A DNA stretch of 64,000 bases from Coliplasma sp045538555. GTDB taxonomy: Bacteria; Bacillota; Clostridia; Oscillospirales; CAG-382. How positions within the stretch are numbered: the stretch's first letter is position 1; every line of letters begins with the position of its first letter. The notes below the pieces were generated by a model. The model worked only from the letters and a program-made list of their open reading frames with translations, was not told the origin of the DNA and ran no database searches. Positions 16,799 through 25,824 of the stretch are shown piece after piece. The translations under genes and the position numbers were made by a program. The stretch covers positions 1 through 64,000 of the forward strand of contig JAZSRP010000016.1 of NCBI GenBank assembly GCA_045538555.1, read 5' to 3'.

Positions 16799-18585
16799 TG
16801 CTTTTCCTCCGGATTGATAGTTATAACGTTGTTTTGGTTCAAATAGTCTTCCACCTGCAATTCAAAGTGCCTGTTTCCGTTTTCATCTTCACTTGTGAGA
16901 GTGAACCCAAGGAAAGAAAACAGATCCTTGACCATACCGTTCTTTTGGGTGGGGTAGTAGTGGCCCACGATGCGCTCAAGTCCGTTGTCTTTGCACTTTT
17001 GCACCAGGGTGTCCAGCATTGCGTGCTCCATGTTTTTTTTCAATACACGGCAGCTCATGAGCCACAGGTCGATATCACACACTTTGCCTTTGATCTCGCC
17101 GATAACAACCGAAACCACTCCGTTGTCGCCAAAGGTGTCCTCCAGCTTGCCGTACAGTGTGATATGCTTTCCGTCAGAGGCCGCCTCCTCGATCTCGGGC
17201 TGTGTGTATCGTCTGGTGGTGAGGTTGAATTGGTTTGATTTGTTGGTAAGCTGTGTGATGCGCTGCATATAGATAGGGGCAAATTCCTTTATCTCTGCGA
17301 CCATGCAAAGACTCTTGAGATATTCGCCGTAATCCGCAAAATCCTGGCTCAGCTCCGCACGCTTTGCGTTTGCCTTGTACATCTCGTTGCGCTTCAGATC
17401 GTCTGCAGAAAAAGCGGTGGTTTCAAAGTATCCGTTACGGTCAAGCGTTTGGATGTAGGTTTGAGGGGAGATCATCTCGGGTACCGCAATGGAGGGAATG
17501 CTTTTTTTAACAAGGCCGCGCTCGGTGGGATTGTCGTCAACAAACACAAAAGAGTCGATTCCCAGATCCATTTGCGACGCAGTCATGGCGAGGTTTCGGT
17601 CCTTGTTTTCCCAATCTGCCTTGATGACAATAAAATCATCGGGGCGCAATACGCCGTCGGGATGATTGAGTCCGTCAATGGCATTGGAAAGATCATTTTT
17701 TGACGCTACGGTAAGCATTACTCCAAGGTCTTTGTGCTTTTTGATATATTCCTGAAATGCCTTGTAGCACTCCGCTGTAGCGGTCTCCTCGCCGATCTCG
17801 ATGCCTTCTACACCGTCATCACCCACAACGCCGCCCCAAAGGGTATTGTCAAGATCAAGGGCAATGACCTTTTTGTTTTTGCCAAAGATGGATTTTATGA
17901 TACGGGCAACGTTAAAGGAGAGATATGGAATAGCATCAATGGCACAGCAGTACTTGAACATATACCACGCTGATTCATCATGCCATCTGTCCAGCCCGTA
18001 GCAGGCAGAAACATAGTTGATGTCGTTGACAAAGAATCCATCATGAGAGTCGGCGTATTTTGCAATCCCTGCGTTTATGCCGTTGACAAAAGCCACACCG
18101 CCCCGTGGATCAAAGAAATCACGGTTGCCCATAATACGGTAGGGAGGTAGCTCAAAGTTGTTTTGAATAATTGGAACTGAATATGTGACAGCCAGATGGT
18201 CCCACATTTTTTGGTAATAATCCAGTCTGGCTCTCACACTTTCCTCGGCATCCTGCGGTTTGTCCGCAGGGGAGGGAACAAATTTTTCGATATTTTTCCA
18301 ACTGGTGTGGATATAAATGAGGTCGGGTGAAAACTCCGTCAGCTCGGGGTTGTCAAACATGGCATCCTGCCAAAATCTGGAGTATTCCGATTGCCAAAAT
18401 TCGGCTTCGATACCCTGATCAAGCAGAAAAATATCCAGCATTTTGACGATATCGTTGGTGGTGGAGCCGCCAAGCACGGCAATTTTTTTCTTTGTGCGCG
18501 ACTTTCCGTCGGCCATCAGCTCACGTCGGATGGATTTTCGCTTGTCCATGAGACTGCTGTCAAAAGGGAAATCCAGTCTTGGCAT
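16795..18585 (-). CDS. FkbH-like HAD-family protein
   Basis: The 596-residue protein has an N-terminal SGNH-like segment (KIAVLGGSTT near 35), a central HAD phosphatase domain with the DxD nucleophile motif in IALDLDNTLWGG (244-248), and a C-terminal acetyltransferase-like region with NKSNQFNLTTRRYT. This is the order of FkbH proteins, which in polyketide clusters take glycerate phosphate from 1,3-bisphosphoglycerate and load a glyceryl group on an ACP. The immediately following ACP gene fits that role. In this operon the acceptor is probably an envelope polymer rather than a polyketide, which is inference. GGAGGTC precedes the ATG. Confidence 0.85.
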   Translation of the reverse strand: MPRLDFPFDSSLMDKRKSIRRELMADGKSRTKKKIAVLGGSTTNDIVKMLDIFLLDQGIEAEFWQSEYSRFWQDAMFDNPELTEFSPDLIYIHTSWKNIEKFVPSPADKPQDAEESVRARLDYYQKMWDHLAVTYSVPIIQNNFELPPYRIMGNRDFFDPRGGVAFVNGINAGIAKYADSHDGFFVNDINYVSACYGLDRWHDESAWYMFKYCCAIDAIPYLSFNVARIIKSIFGKNKKVIALDLDNTLWGGVVGDDGVEGIEIGEETATAECYKAFQEYIKKHKDLGVMLTVASKNDLSNAIDGLNHPDGVLRPDDFIVIKADWENKDRNLAMTASQMDLGIDSFVFVDDNPTERGLVKKSIPSIAVPEMISPQTYIQTLDRNGYFETTAFSADDLKRNEMYKANAKRAELSQDFADYGEYLKSLCMVAEIKEFAPIYMQRITQLTNKSNQFNLTTRRYTQPEIEEAASDGKHITLYGKLEDTFGDNGVVSVVIGEIKGKVCDIDLWLMSCRVLKKNMEHAMLDTLVQKCKDNGLERIVGHYYPTQKNGMVKDLFSFLGFTLTSEDENGNRHFELQVEDYLNQNNVITINPEEKQ

Positions 18586-18611
18586 TTTTGACCTCCAAAA
18601 AATACTGTTTG

Positions 18612-19994
18612 TCAGTTGTTGATGAGACGTGTAATATTGTTGCGTTTGCTTCCGGCAAGAGAGAAAGCAGACATCTCAAAGCAGACGTCGGTGATTCCCT
18701 GCTCTGTAATAAATGTTTTTGCATTGAGGTTGAAATAACGGAAATCCGCAATGATTACCTCGTCAAAGGAAGAAACGAGAAAAGGAGCCAGTGCGTTGCC
18801 GTAGCTGTCCTTGAACAGCAGGAGTTTTCTGCCATTGCCCACGTTTGATTCGATTTTTGTGGTGTAGGCGTCACCGGAAATGAATTTTGTGTAGGATTTT
18901 GCGGTGGTGAAAAGCGTGCCTTCCTTGGGGTTGGTAAACTTCTCACGGGAATAGAAGGTGACTGTGTACTGGCTGCTGGGGATGTACCAAACAAATGTCT
19001 CCGGATTGTTTTTGATAACCTCAGCTTTGGAATAACCGTACATCGTGCCAACGTATCCCGAAAAGCTGTCAACCGTAAAAGTGCTGATGTTAGCAAAAGG
19101 CACTCCTGCGGACTGTGCAAAAGCTTCGGCGGCATAATATGCACCCAGAGCATTCCAGTGGTGGTCAGTGCGTGCATAAATGTCCTCGTCCTTGTGCACT
19201 GCAAGTGCAGAGAGCGTGTCAATGTATTTCACGTCAACCAGCGCATCTCTCATGCCTTCAAAGCAGTTCTTGTGTGCATCAATGGATTTGGAATATTTTT
19301 CCGGAGCGTAGAATGCAGATGCAAGGGGGGCGGGAAGTATGTATACGTTAACGTCGCCCACCGCTGCTTTGAACTCATTCAGCTTTGCTGCGGTGCTCTG
19401 TCCTGCACCGGCGCCTGCACCAAACTGTTCCATTCCGCGAGTGCCGGAGATGATTATACCGTTGGAAATGTATGCGGAGCCGTCCACCACAGGATCATTG
19501 TTGACAGAATGCCTTGAGATCTTCACGGTTGCAAATGATTCGGAAGCAGAGATCAGCGCCACTCCCTCAGGAACCGTGATGTCAATAAAAAATTCAATAT
19601 CACCGGTCTCCTCGGTGCCGCTGACGTCAACAAACGCCTCAATGTCAGCTGCTGTGAGAGAAACAACTGTTTCTCTTGCGCCGTATACCTCAACGTCAAC
19701 GGTCATATAAAAGGATGAATCAGCGGTGTAACCGTCTTTTTTCAGCTCATCAACACCGGCAAGCACGACAGGAATGTCAGTGATGGTAACGGTTGCGTTG
19801 GGATCCTGTGAGCCCTCGCCCTCAGAAACAGGGTCCGAACTGTCATTTGAAACAGCTTGGGAGGTGGCCTGAGAGGAAACGGAAGAACCTGTGTCAGACA
19901 CGGGGTTGCTCTGAGCACCCTCGGAGGAAAAATCACACGCCATGAGAACCACGGCAAGAAGAAGCGGAATGAGAATAAGAGCAATTTTTTTCAT
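18612..19994 (-). CDS. DHHW-family lipoprotein with YbbR-like domain
   Basis: The 460-residue protein has a lipoprotein signal (LMAC, Cys20), a low-complexity Ser-rich linker (25-65), a segment about 68-165 patterned like a YbbR domain (VEVYGA..., VDVSG..., VPEGV), then a DHHW/AlgJ-type SGNH-like domain from about 180. DHHW is at 277-280 and a conserved LLLFKDSYGNALAPFL is near the end. It acts outside the membrane. Relatives (AlgJ, DltD) help MBOAT proteins acylate extracellular polymers. It is adjacent to a second DHHW gene. The YbbR-like call is by pattern only. Confidence 0.82.
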   Translation of the reverse strand: MKKIALILIPLLLAVVLMACDFSSEGAQSNPVSDTGSSVSSQATSQAVSNDSSDPVSEGEGSQDPNATVTITDIPVVLAGVDELKKDGYTADSSFYMTVDVEVYGARETVVSLTAADIEAFVDVSGTEETGDIEFFIDITVPEGVALISASESFATVKISRHSVNNDPVVDGSAYISNGIIISGTRGMEQFGAGAGAGQSTAAKLNEFKAAVGDVNVYILPAPLASAFYAPEKYSKSIDAHKNCFEGMRDALVDVKYIDTLSALAVHKDEDIYARTDHHWNALGAYYAAEAFAQSAGVPFANISTFTVDSFSGYVGTMYGYSKAEVIKNNPETFVWYIPSSQYTVTFYSREKFTNPKEGTLFTTAKSYTKFISGDAYTTKIESNVGNGRKLLLFKDSYGNALAPFLVSSFDEVIIADFRYFNLNAKTFITEQGITDVCFEMSAFSLAGSKRNNITRLINN

Positions 19995-21358
19995 CAGTGC
20001 ATAAGTCCTTTAATTTTGTTGATATATCCTGCGCCGCAGGAGGAAAAAGTGCATTCGGCAAAGAGCACGTCGGTGATTCCTTGCTCGTTGATAAAGGTGT
20101 ACAGTCCTTTTTCAAAAAATCTTGCATCAACAATATACACGGTCTCAAACGAATCAATAAAATATGGAGCAAGGGCGTTGCCGTAGCTGTCCTTGACGAT
20201 GAGCAGTGTACGTCCGTTGCTGCAGGTTTTTGATTGGATCTTGACGGAGTAGCTGTCACCTCTCAAAAACGTTGAGTACCAGCTGCTTCGTTTTTCCTCT
20301 GCAATATCCCAAAATATGCTGTGTTCTCTGGGATTTTGGAAAGAATGGTCATAAAAAGTGGCGATGTATTCGGACGGCGGAACGTACGTCACAAGATCCT
20401 CGGGGTTGTTGAGAAGCTTGGGGTTGTAGTCCGAGTATTTGTACAGAGTGCCCACGTAGCCGGCTCTGCGGTTCTCCGTGTACCGAGACAGGTCCGTAAA
20501 ATTGACTCCCGCTTTGTCCGCAAACACTTTTGCAGCATAATATGCGCCCAGTCCCGTCCAGTGGTGGTCAGTACGGAAATAGATCTCCTCGTTTGCGTGC
20601 TGTTCCAAAATGCCATATGCATCAATGGGAATCACACGATCAGAGAGATTTTGATTGATGTTGTCAATATTTTCTTTGTTGCGCGGAGCATATTTTGCAT
20701 ATTTTTCCGATTGGTGGATATAAAAAGCGCTTGCCTTGGGAATCACCATGGAGTACACGTTGATGTTTTGGTTGATGTTTTCGGCAAACTCGTTGAGCGT
20801 TTCGGCAAAAACCTTTCCGTTGTTGAGGTTTCCGCCAAAAATCTCCATGGCTCTTGTGCCGATGATAAGTATTGAGTTTGAGAGCTCCTCTTCCATCGGT
20901 TCGTCGGGGTCCTTGATTTCATCACCTTCGGGTGTGGAAGCATCACTGCTCACATCGGCTGAGGTGTCAGAGGAAACGTTATTGTTGTCTGTGGAAACCT
21001 CCGGCTGCCAGTCGGGCTGATCAATAAAGTCATCCTCATCGTCGGAATCGCCGCTCTCGCTGCTGTCGGGCCCCCTGTCAACCACTTCTTCATCCTCAGT
21101 CAGTCCGTACAGATTTTTGATTTTCGCGTTGTAGTCAATAAACCGGTCGCGACCGGGAACAGTGTCGGTAAAATATGCTACGATACCCTCAAAATACTCA
21201 CCTGAAAAAAGAGCTTCTACCGAAAATTCCGGCCATGTTTTGAGGGTGCTGTAATCCGATTCCATAGTTCGGGGAAGAAAAACCGTAAAAACAAACATTC
21301 CCAAAAAAGCTGCTATCAGCAAAAAGAGGGAGACTGTTTTTGCCCATTTGTTGTTCAT
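19994..21358 (-). CDS. DHHW-family membrane-anchored protein
   Basis: The 454-residue protein has an N-terminal membrane anchor (8-28), a long Asp/Ser/Glu-rich linker (88-160) and a DHHW domain with RTDHHWTGLGAYYAAK (DHHW 264-267) and the late LLIVKDSYGNALAPYF motif shared with its neighbour. The Asp-His pair and the Ser in DSYGN are the likely SGNH-like catalytic residues. It ends where the next DHHW gene begins and follows the MBOAT gene by 12 bases. It is likely the extracellular partner of the MBOAT protein. The two DHHW copies may act on different substrates or as a pair. Confidence 0.85.
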   Translation of the reverse strand: MNNKWAKTVSLFLLIAAFLGMFVFTVFLPRTMESDYSTLKTWPEFSVEALFSGEYFEGIVAYFTDTVPGRDRFIDYNAKIKNLYGLTEDEEVVDRGPDSSESGDSDDEDDFIDQPDWQPEVSTDNNNVSSDTSADVSSDASTPEGDEIKDPDEPMEEELSNSILIIGTRAMEIFGGNLNNGKVFAETLNEFAENINQNINVYSMVIPKASAFYIHQSEKYAKYAPRNKENIDNINQNLSDRVIPIDAYGILEQHANEEIYFRTDHHWTGLGAYYAAKVFADKAGVNFTDLSRYTENRRAGYVGTLYKYSDYNPKLLNNPEDLVTYVPPSEYIATFYDHSFQNPREHSIFWDIAEEKRSSWYSTFLRGDSYSVKIQSKTCSNGRTLLIVKDSYGNALAPYFIDSFETVYIVDARFFEKGLYTFINEQGITDVLFAECTFSSCGAGYINKIKGLMH

Positions 21359-21370
21359 TTTGTCGCCCTC

Positions 21371-22783
21371 CTAAAATCTGAAGTAGAGAAACGGATTGTT
21401 GGAGCTAAATGTGGCTACCAGCACGGATGTGTCAGCAAACAGCAACGCCAGACTTGCAACGGCTGTGGCAACGATCCCTGCGGAACGCAAGGGAGAGGGA
21501 GACTTGTCCAGTAGCTTTTTGAGTGCGGGAACGATGGGGAAACAAGCAATAACGGCAACGATAAAAACAAACATGTAGCTCTTGAAAGCGCCAAAAAACG
21601 CGTCGTTTACAAAAGCGTTGCCTTGTGCTCCCACAAGGTTTTTGAAAAACTGTCCCAACTGTCCCAGATCCTCAAATTTGAATATTCCAAAACCGATGAT
21701 GATCACCAGTTTGCTGTATATCTGCATCAAAAGAGACGGTGCCTTTTTGAGACGCTTTTTGCCGATCTTTGTCTCAATAAAAATGAATACGCCAAAATAC
21801 AGACCCCAGATTACGTAGTTCCAGCTGGCGCCGTGCCACAGACCGGTGGTAAACCATACGAGAAACAGTGACAGCACAGCCCGCCTTTTTCCAAAAATAG
21901 GGAGATACAGCAGGTAGTCTCTGAAAAAGCTTCCCAGTGAGATGTGCCATCTCTGCCAGAATTCGGATATAGAACGGCACATAAAGGGATGTTTGAAGTT
22001 TTCATCAAAATGAAATCCAAAAATTCTGCCGATACCGATTGCCATATCGGAATAACCTGAAAAGTCAAAATAAACCTGCATTGCGTACGAAACCACACCC
22101 ACCCAGGTTGCGGCAACAGATGCTGACTGAAGATTTGTGCCAAAGCAAGCGTCTGCCAAAAGATTGAGGTTGTTTGCAAGCAAAACCTTTTTTGAAAGAC
22201 CCGCTACCAGCCGCACAAACCCCTCTGACAGATCGGTGAGGGTGGGCTTTCGGCAGTCAATCTCTTCGGCAATGGTCTGGTACCTGACAATAGGTCCCGC
22301 CACAAGCTGAGGAAACAGTGATATGTACATCAGCAGCTTGCCAAAGTTTTTCTGAACGTCAACCTTTTCCCAGTAAACGTCCACGACGTATGAGAGGATC
22401 TGAAAAGTAAAAAAGCTGATGCCCAAGGGCAGAGCGATGTTTTGCATAGGAATATTGGTACCCAAAACACCGTTGATGTTTGAGATCAAAAAATCGGTGT
22501 ATTTAAACACGCCCAGCATGGCAATATTGAACAGCACAGCCGACACAATGGACGCTTTGCACCATTTTGTGCCCCGCTTTTTATCAATGGCAAGCGCCAA
22601 CAGATAGTTGACCAAAACGCTAAAAAGCAAAACAAGAATCTTGACCGGCTCTCCCCAGGTGTAAAAAATCAGTGAAAACACCAGCAAAACCACGTTTTTT
22701 TGCTTTACGTTGCGTGCCGCAAAGTAAGCAATGAAGCATAGCGGCAGAAAAAGATAAATAAAAAACAAATCGGCAAAATACAT
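21371..22783 (-). CDS. MBOAT family O-acyltransferase (AlgI/DltB-like)
   Basis: The 470-residue protein has about ten membrane segments. The invariant MBOAT histidine is in FTTGLWHGASWNY, and the upstream FWQRWHISLGSFFRDYL segment is also typical of AlgI/DltB proteins. These enzymes pass an acyl group across the membrane to an extracellular polymer. I use the ATG at 22783, preceded by GGAG; the longer reading lacks a ribosome site. First gene of a five-gene operon with two DHHW proteins, an FkbH-like protein and an ACP. Confidence 0.88.
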   Translation of the reverse strand: MYFADLFFIYLFLPLCFIAYFAARNVKQKNVVLLVFSLIFYTWGEPVKILVLLFSVLVNYLLALAIDKKRGTKWCKASIVSAVLFNIAMLGVFKYTDFLISNINGVLGTNIPMQNIALPLGISFFTFQILSYVVDVYWEKVDVQKNFGKLLMYISLFPQLVAGPIVRYQTIAEEIDCRKPTLTDLSEGFVRLVAGLSKKVLLANNLNLLADACFGTNLQSASVAATWVGVVSYAMQVYFDFSGYSDMAIGIGRIFGFHFDENFKHPFMCRSISEFWQRWHISLGSFFRDYLLYLPIFGKRRAVLSLFLVWFTTGLWHGASWNYVIWGLYFGVFIFIETKIGKKRLKKAPSLLMQIYSKLVIIIGFGIFKFEDLGQLGQFFKNLVGAQGNAFVNDAFFGAFKSYMFVFIVAVIACFPIVPALKKLLDKSPSPLRSAGIVATAVASLALLFADTSVLVATFSSNNPFLYFRF

Positions 22784-22832
22784 AAAAAACTCCGTGTTTC
22801 TTTTTAAAAAACAAGACACAAAAACTCAATAT

Positions 22833-22861
22833 ATTATATAGCAAACCACCTGATTCGTCAA
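22833..22861 (-). promoter_or_regulatory. Promoter of the MBOAT operon
   Basis: TTGACG and TATAAT on the minus strand with a 17-bp spacer, about 50 bp before the MBOAT start. Confidence 0.75.
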
Positions 22862-22903
22862 TACAAAAGTGGGTTTTTGGTGATTTTTAACCGCTCTTTC
22901 CCA

Positions 22904-23731
22904 TCAATCGTTTTGCGATTTGCTTTTTGCGGAGAGATACAGGTTGACCTCTGCACCAAAAAACATGATATACATACAGATATACAGCCAGAGAAGCAAA
23001 ACGATAATGGCGGTCAGACTTCCGTAAATGTTTGAATAATTGCTGAAATTGTTGATAAAAAATGAAAAAACGATAGAGAATGACACCCAACCTGCGCTGG
23101 AAACGATGGCACCGGGAAATTGATCAAAAAAACGTATCTTTCCGCTGGGGAGAGCTTTGTACACAACCATAAAAAACAGGACCAGAAACACAAAACCCAC
23201 AATAAATCTCAATGAAGAGATAACGTATATCAACCCCGATAGGGAGGGAAAGTTTGTGTACAGGAAGTTTGAGATGGTTTTTCCAAAAACCATCAAAAGC
23301 AGGACTGCCACCAGAATCATAGTGAAAGCCACGGTGTAAAATACTGCCAAAAAACGGAGGGCAAAATAATTACGTTCTTCCTTGATCTCATATATTGAGT
23401 TGAGGCCTCCGATGATGGAAAAAACACCCTTTGATGCAGACCACAAAAGCGTGATTGCGGACACAATAGTGAGCGAGAGCTTGCCGACACTCATTATCTC
23501 CTCAAGATAAACGGACAAAAAGTCACTGATGACGTTTGGTGTCATCTCGTTGGCAATGGCGGCAATTTCATCGGGAGAGTCCACCAAAAGCTTGAGAAGC
23601 GAGAGGATCAGCATGATAAGCGGCACAAAGGAAAAAAACATAAAAAATGCAGTCTGAGCAGAGTACGCTCCCACCTTGTGTGCGTTGAGCTTGCGTGAAA
23701 AGTATTCGATTTTTTTCAAAAAGTCGGACAC
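22904..23731 (-). CDS. YihY/BrkB family membrane protein
   Basis: The 275-residue protein has about six membrane segments and the family's N-terminal pattern (AYSAQTAFFMFFSFVPLIM), a central LLWSASKGVFSIIGGLNSIY and a GSLTAIIVLLLWLY near the end. The family was once called RNase BN; its real role is unproven. The start codon is GTG, preceded by AAGGAG. It has its own promoter and is divergent from the gene at 23879. Confidence 0.88.
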   Translation of the reverse strand: MSDFLKKIEYFSRKLNAHKVGAYSAQTAFFMFFSFVPLIMLILSLLKLLVDSPDEIAAIANEMTPNVISDFLSVYLEEIMSVGKLSLTIVSAITLLWSASKGVFSIIGGLNSIYEIKEERNYFALRFLAVFYTVAFTMILVAVLLLMVFGKTISNFLYTNFPSLSGLIYVISSLRFIVGFVFLVLFFMVVYKALPSGKIRFFDQFPGAIVSSAGWVSFSIVFSFFINNFSNYSNIYGSLTAIIVLLLWLYICMYIMFFGAEVNLYLSAKSKSQND

Positions 23732-23768
23732 AAAAGCTCTCCTTGATGCAAATGTATTTTCACATTAT

Positions 23769-23797
23769 ATTATACCACAATATGTTGGATAATGCAA
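23769..23797 (-). promoter_or_regulatory. Promoter of the yihY-like gene
   Basis: TTGCAT (23797-23792) and TATAAT (23774-23769) on the minus strand with a 17-bp spacer. Its -35 box directly abuts that of the divergent promoter. Confidence 0.7.
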
Positions 23798-23826
23798 TTG
23801 ACTTGAAAGATAAAATATATTATAAT
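23798..23826 (+). promoter_or_regulatory. Promoter of the small membrane protein gene
   Basis: TTGACT (23798-23803) and TATAAT (23821-23826) with a 17-bp spacer. Confidence 0.7.
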
Positions 23827-23878
23827 GTATTATAAAAAAACAAAGCCAAACAATTTTTGTTTTTCGAGAGGGATTTTT

Positions 23879-24382
23879 ATGACAAGACTTCCCAGTGATT
23901 TTTCACTGCCGCAGCTCAGAGAGAGCTGGGACAGAGAGACGGCAGAGGCGCGTTTTGCCGGTGCCGATGACACCATGGACTTGATTTTTGTAGCAAAAAG
24001 AAAAGGAGACAGGGTGCGCCTTGTCCGCAAGGCACGTGCGATGAATGACCCTTTTTCTGCGGTTTTTCGCGGCCGGCTCAAGGAGACTGAGAAGGGCAGT
24101 GAGATTGTGGGCTTTTTTACAAAAAGAGTGGTGGATTATCTCTTTTGTATACTGCTTGTTGCAGGGCTTCTTTTTGTACAGACAACGGTGATCAACAGGG
24201 GAGAGAACCCCTACACTATCAACGTTTTGCTTGTTTCATCAATTGTTTTTTCGCTTATTGCGTTGTATTGCTTCCGACCTACAAAACGCAGATATACGGA
24301 TTTTTTGTGCAGTATAACAAAAAAAGAAGCCAAGCTTTTCCTTTCTCGAAAAGAGAAAAAAGAGCTTGACTCCGATGATTAA
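23879..24382 (+). CDS. Hypothetical two-helix membrane protein
   Basis: I do not recognise this 167-residue protein. Residues 1-80 are soluble, charged and rich in Arg/Lys. Two membrane segments follow (about 84-104 and 113-131), then a short basic tail with KKEAKLFLSRKEKKELD. GAGAGGG precedes the ATG at 23879. It has its own promoter and converges with the HAD gene, overlapping it by 4 bases. The N-terminal half could be cytoplasmic with both ends inside. No function is claimed. Confidence 0.7.
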   Translation: MTRLPSDFSLPQLRESWDRETAEARFAGADDTMDLIFVAKRKGDRVRLVRKARAMNDPFSAVFRGRLKETEKGSEIVGFFTKRVVDYLFCILLVAGLLFVQTTVINRGENPYTINVLLVSSIVFSLIALYCFRPTKRRYTDFLCSITKKEAKLFLSRKEKKELDSDD

Positions 24383-25032
24383 AGATTCAAAAGGAAATCG
24401 GTCATTTCTTTGATATCCTGTGCAATGTAGGTGGCGCCGGCTTCTTCGTGCTCTCCTGCTTTTGCTGTGCCTGTATATACTCCCAGAGAGTCAATGCCCG
24501 CATTGCTTGCGCCGATATCATCGTATTTCATGTCACCGATCATCAACACCTTTTTTCGGCTGTTCTTCATATCAAAACGCCTCAGGGCTTCTTCAATGAC
24601 CTGCTCCTTTGAGCTGATGGTCTCACTTTTGTTTGAACCGGTTATATATTCAAAATATTTGTCCAACCCAAAAGCGCAAAGCATCTGTTTTGCGCTTTCT
24701 TCGTATTTTGAAGTGGCAACTCCCAAACGGAACCCCTTTTTCAACAGTGCGGGGAGCGCTTCGGGAATCCCCCTGTTGGGACGGGAATGAGTGATAAAAA
24801 CCTCTTTGTATCTCTCGCGGTATTTTGCAATTGCCTCCGTTGCCTTTTTGTCATCAAAGCCAAACATGGTCTGATATGAATGCCTGAGAGGCGGCCCCAA
24901 AAAGGGCTTCAGCTCTTCATGGGTTTTTGTTATGCCAAAAAACTCCAAGGAATACCTTGCGGATTCGAGCACTCCGTCAATTGTATCAACCAGCATTCCG
25001 TCAAGGTCAAAAAGCAACAAAGCGTATTTCAT
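24379..25032 (-). CDS. HAD family hydrolase, phosphoglycolate-phosphatase-like
   Basis: The 217-residue protein has the HAD nucleophile motif FDLDGMLVDT at 8-17 (Met replaces the more usual Thr), a helical cap domain, Ser/Thr motif II near VATSKYEES, Lys, and MIGDMKYDDIGASNAG as motif IV. It fits the HAD-IA subfamily that removes phosphate from small sugars or phosphoglycolate. Substrate is uncertain. GGAGG precedes the start. Its 3' end overlaps that of the convergent membrane-protein gene. Confidence 0.85.
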   Translation of the reverse strand: MKYALLLFDLDGMLVDTIDGVLESARYSLEFFGITKTHEELKPFLGPPLRHSYQTMFGFDDKKATEAIAKYRERYKEVFITHSRPNRGIPEALPALLKKGFRLGVATSKYEESAKQMLCAFGLDKYFEYITGSNKSETISSKEQVIEEALRRFDMKNSRKKVLMIGDMKYDDIGASNAGIDSLGVYTGTAKAGEHEEAGATYIAQDIKEMTDFLLNL

Positions 25033-25119
25033 TACAAGGCCTCCATTTCAAAATACAAGGGATTATATCACGTTTTTTTATTTTTTTCAACCCAATGAAT
25101 ACAAAATAAAAAAGTGCGG

Positions 25120-25148
25120 TTGAAAAATACTGAAAGCTGTGGTATAAT
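25120..25148 (+). promoter_or_regulatory. Promoter of the cytidylate-kinase-like gene
   Basis: TTGAAA and TATAAT with a 17-bp spacer, about 54 bp before the start at 25202. Confidence 0.7.
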
Positions 25149-25201
25149 CAGCTGAACAAACGTGTTTATGTGCTTTCAATTTTGTTTTTGGAGTAAAAAA
25201 T

Positions 25202-25816
25202 ATGAAAAAAATAATTACTATCGGCAGACAGTTTGATTCTCTCGGCGGCGCGGTTGCAGAAAATCTTTCCCGCCTGTCGGGGATATCGTATTTTGACAAA
25301 GAAGCGTTGATCGGCCGTGCAGAGGAGCATGGGATATCCCGTGACACCTTTGAAAAGGCGGATGAGCAGGCGACGGGCAGCTTTTTGTATTCGCTTGCAA
25401 TGTCAAGCTACAGCGGGACCGGTGTCCATTTCGGATCGGGTGAGATGCTTATTACCGACCGTGTTTTTGCTATCCAGACACAAGAGATCAAAAAGATCGC
25501 CTCTGATGGAAGCTGCATTCTTCTCGGTCGATGTGCCGATCATATTTTGTCGGAATGCGACGGACTCCTCAAAGTTTTTATTCATGCGCCGCTTGAGCAA
25601 CGTATCAGCAATTATATGGCGCGCACAGGGGAGACAAATGTGCAGATTGCCCGAAAGGTGATACAAAAGGCGGATAAAAAGCGTGCGTCTTATTACAGCT
25701 TTTATACAGGGAAAAATTGGGGTGACCCAAAAAACTATCACCTTTGTATTGACTCGTCTCTGTTGGGCGCCAAGGGAACAGCAGAGCTTATCAACGACCT
25801 GATAAGCAAAATGTAA
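25202..25816 (+). CDS. Cytidylate kinase-like family protein
   Basis: The 204-residue protein matches the AAA_26/cytidylate-kinase-like family of Clostridia: ITIGRQFDSLGG at the N-terminus in place of the usual GRQFGSGG, LLGRCADHIL in the middle, a lid with Arg/Lys residues, and FYTGKNWGDPKNYHLCIDSS near the end. The family is distinct from true Cmk, and its substrate is not established. The P-loop is degenerate (Asp and Leu replace Gly and Ser). It ends just before element A, which may serve as its terminator. Confidence 0.82.
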   Translation: MKKIITIGRQFDSLGGAVAENLSRLSGISYFDKEALIGRAEEHGISRDTFEKADEQATGSFLYSLAMSSYSGTGVHFGSGEMLITDRVFAIQTQEIKKIASDGSCILLGRCADHILSECDGLLKVFIHAPLEQRISNYMARTGETNVQIARKVIQKADKKRASYYSFYTGKNWGDPKNYHLCIDSSLLGAKGTAELINDLISKM

Positions 25817-25824
25817 AAAACAAC

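Noticed and set aside
16370..16846. 158-residue open frame running through element C
   Set aside because: It reads through the hairpin array and antisense to the ACP gene and has no ribosome site.
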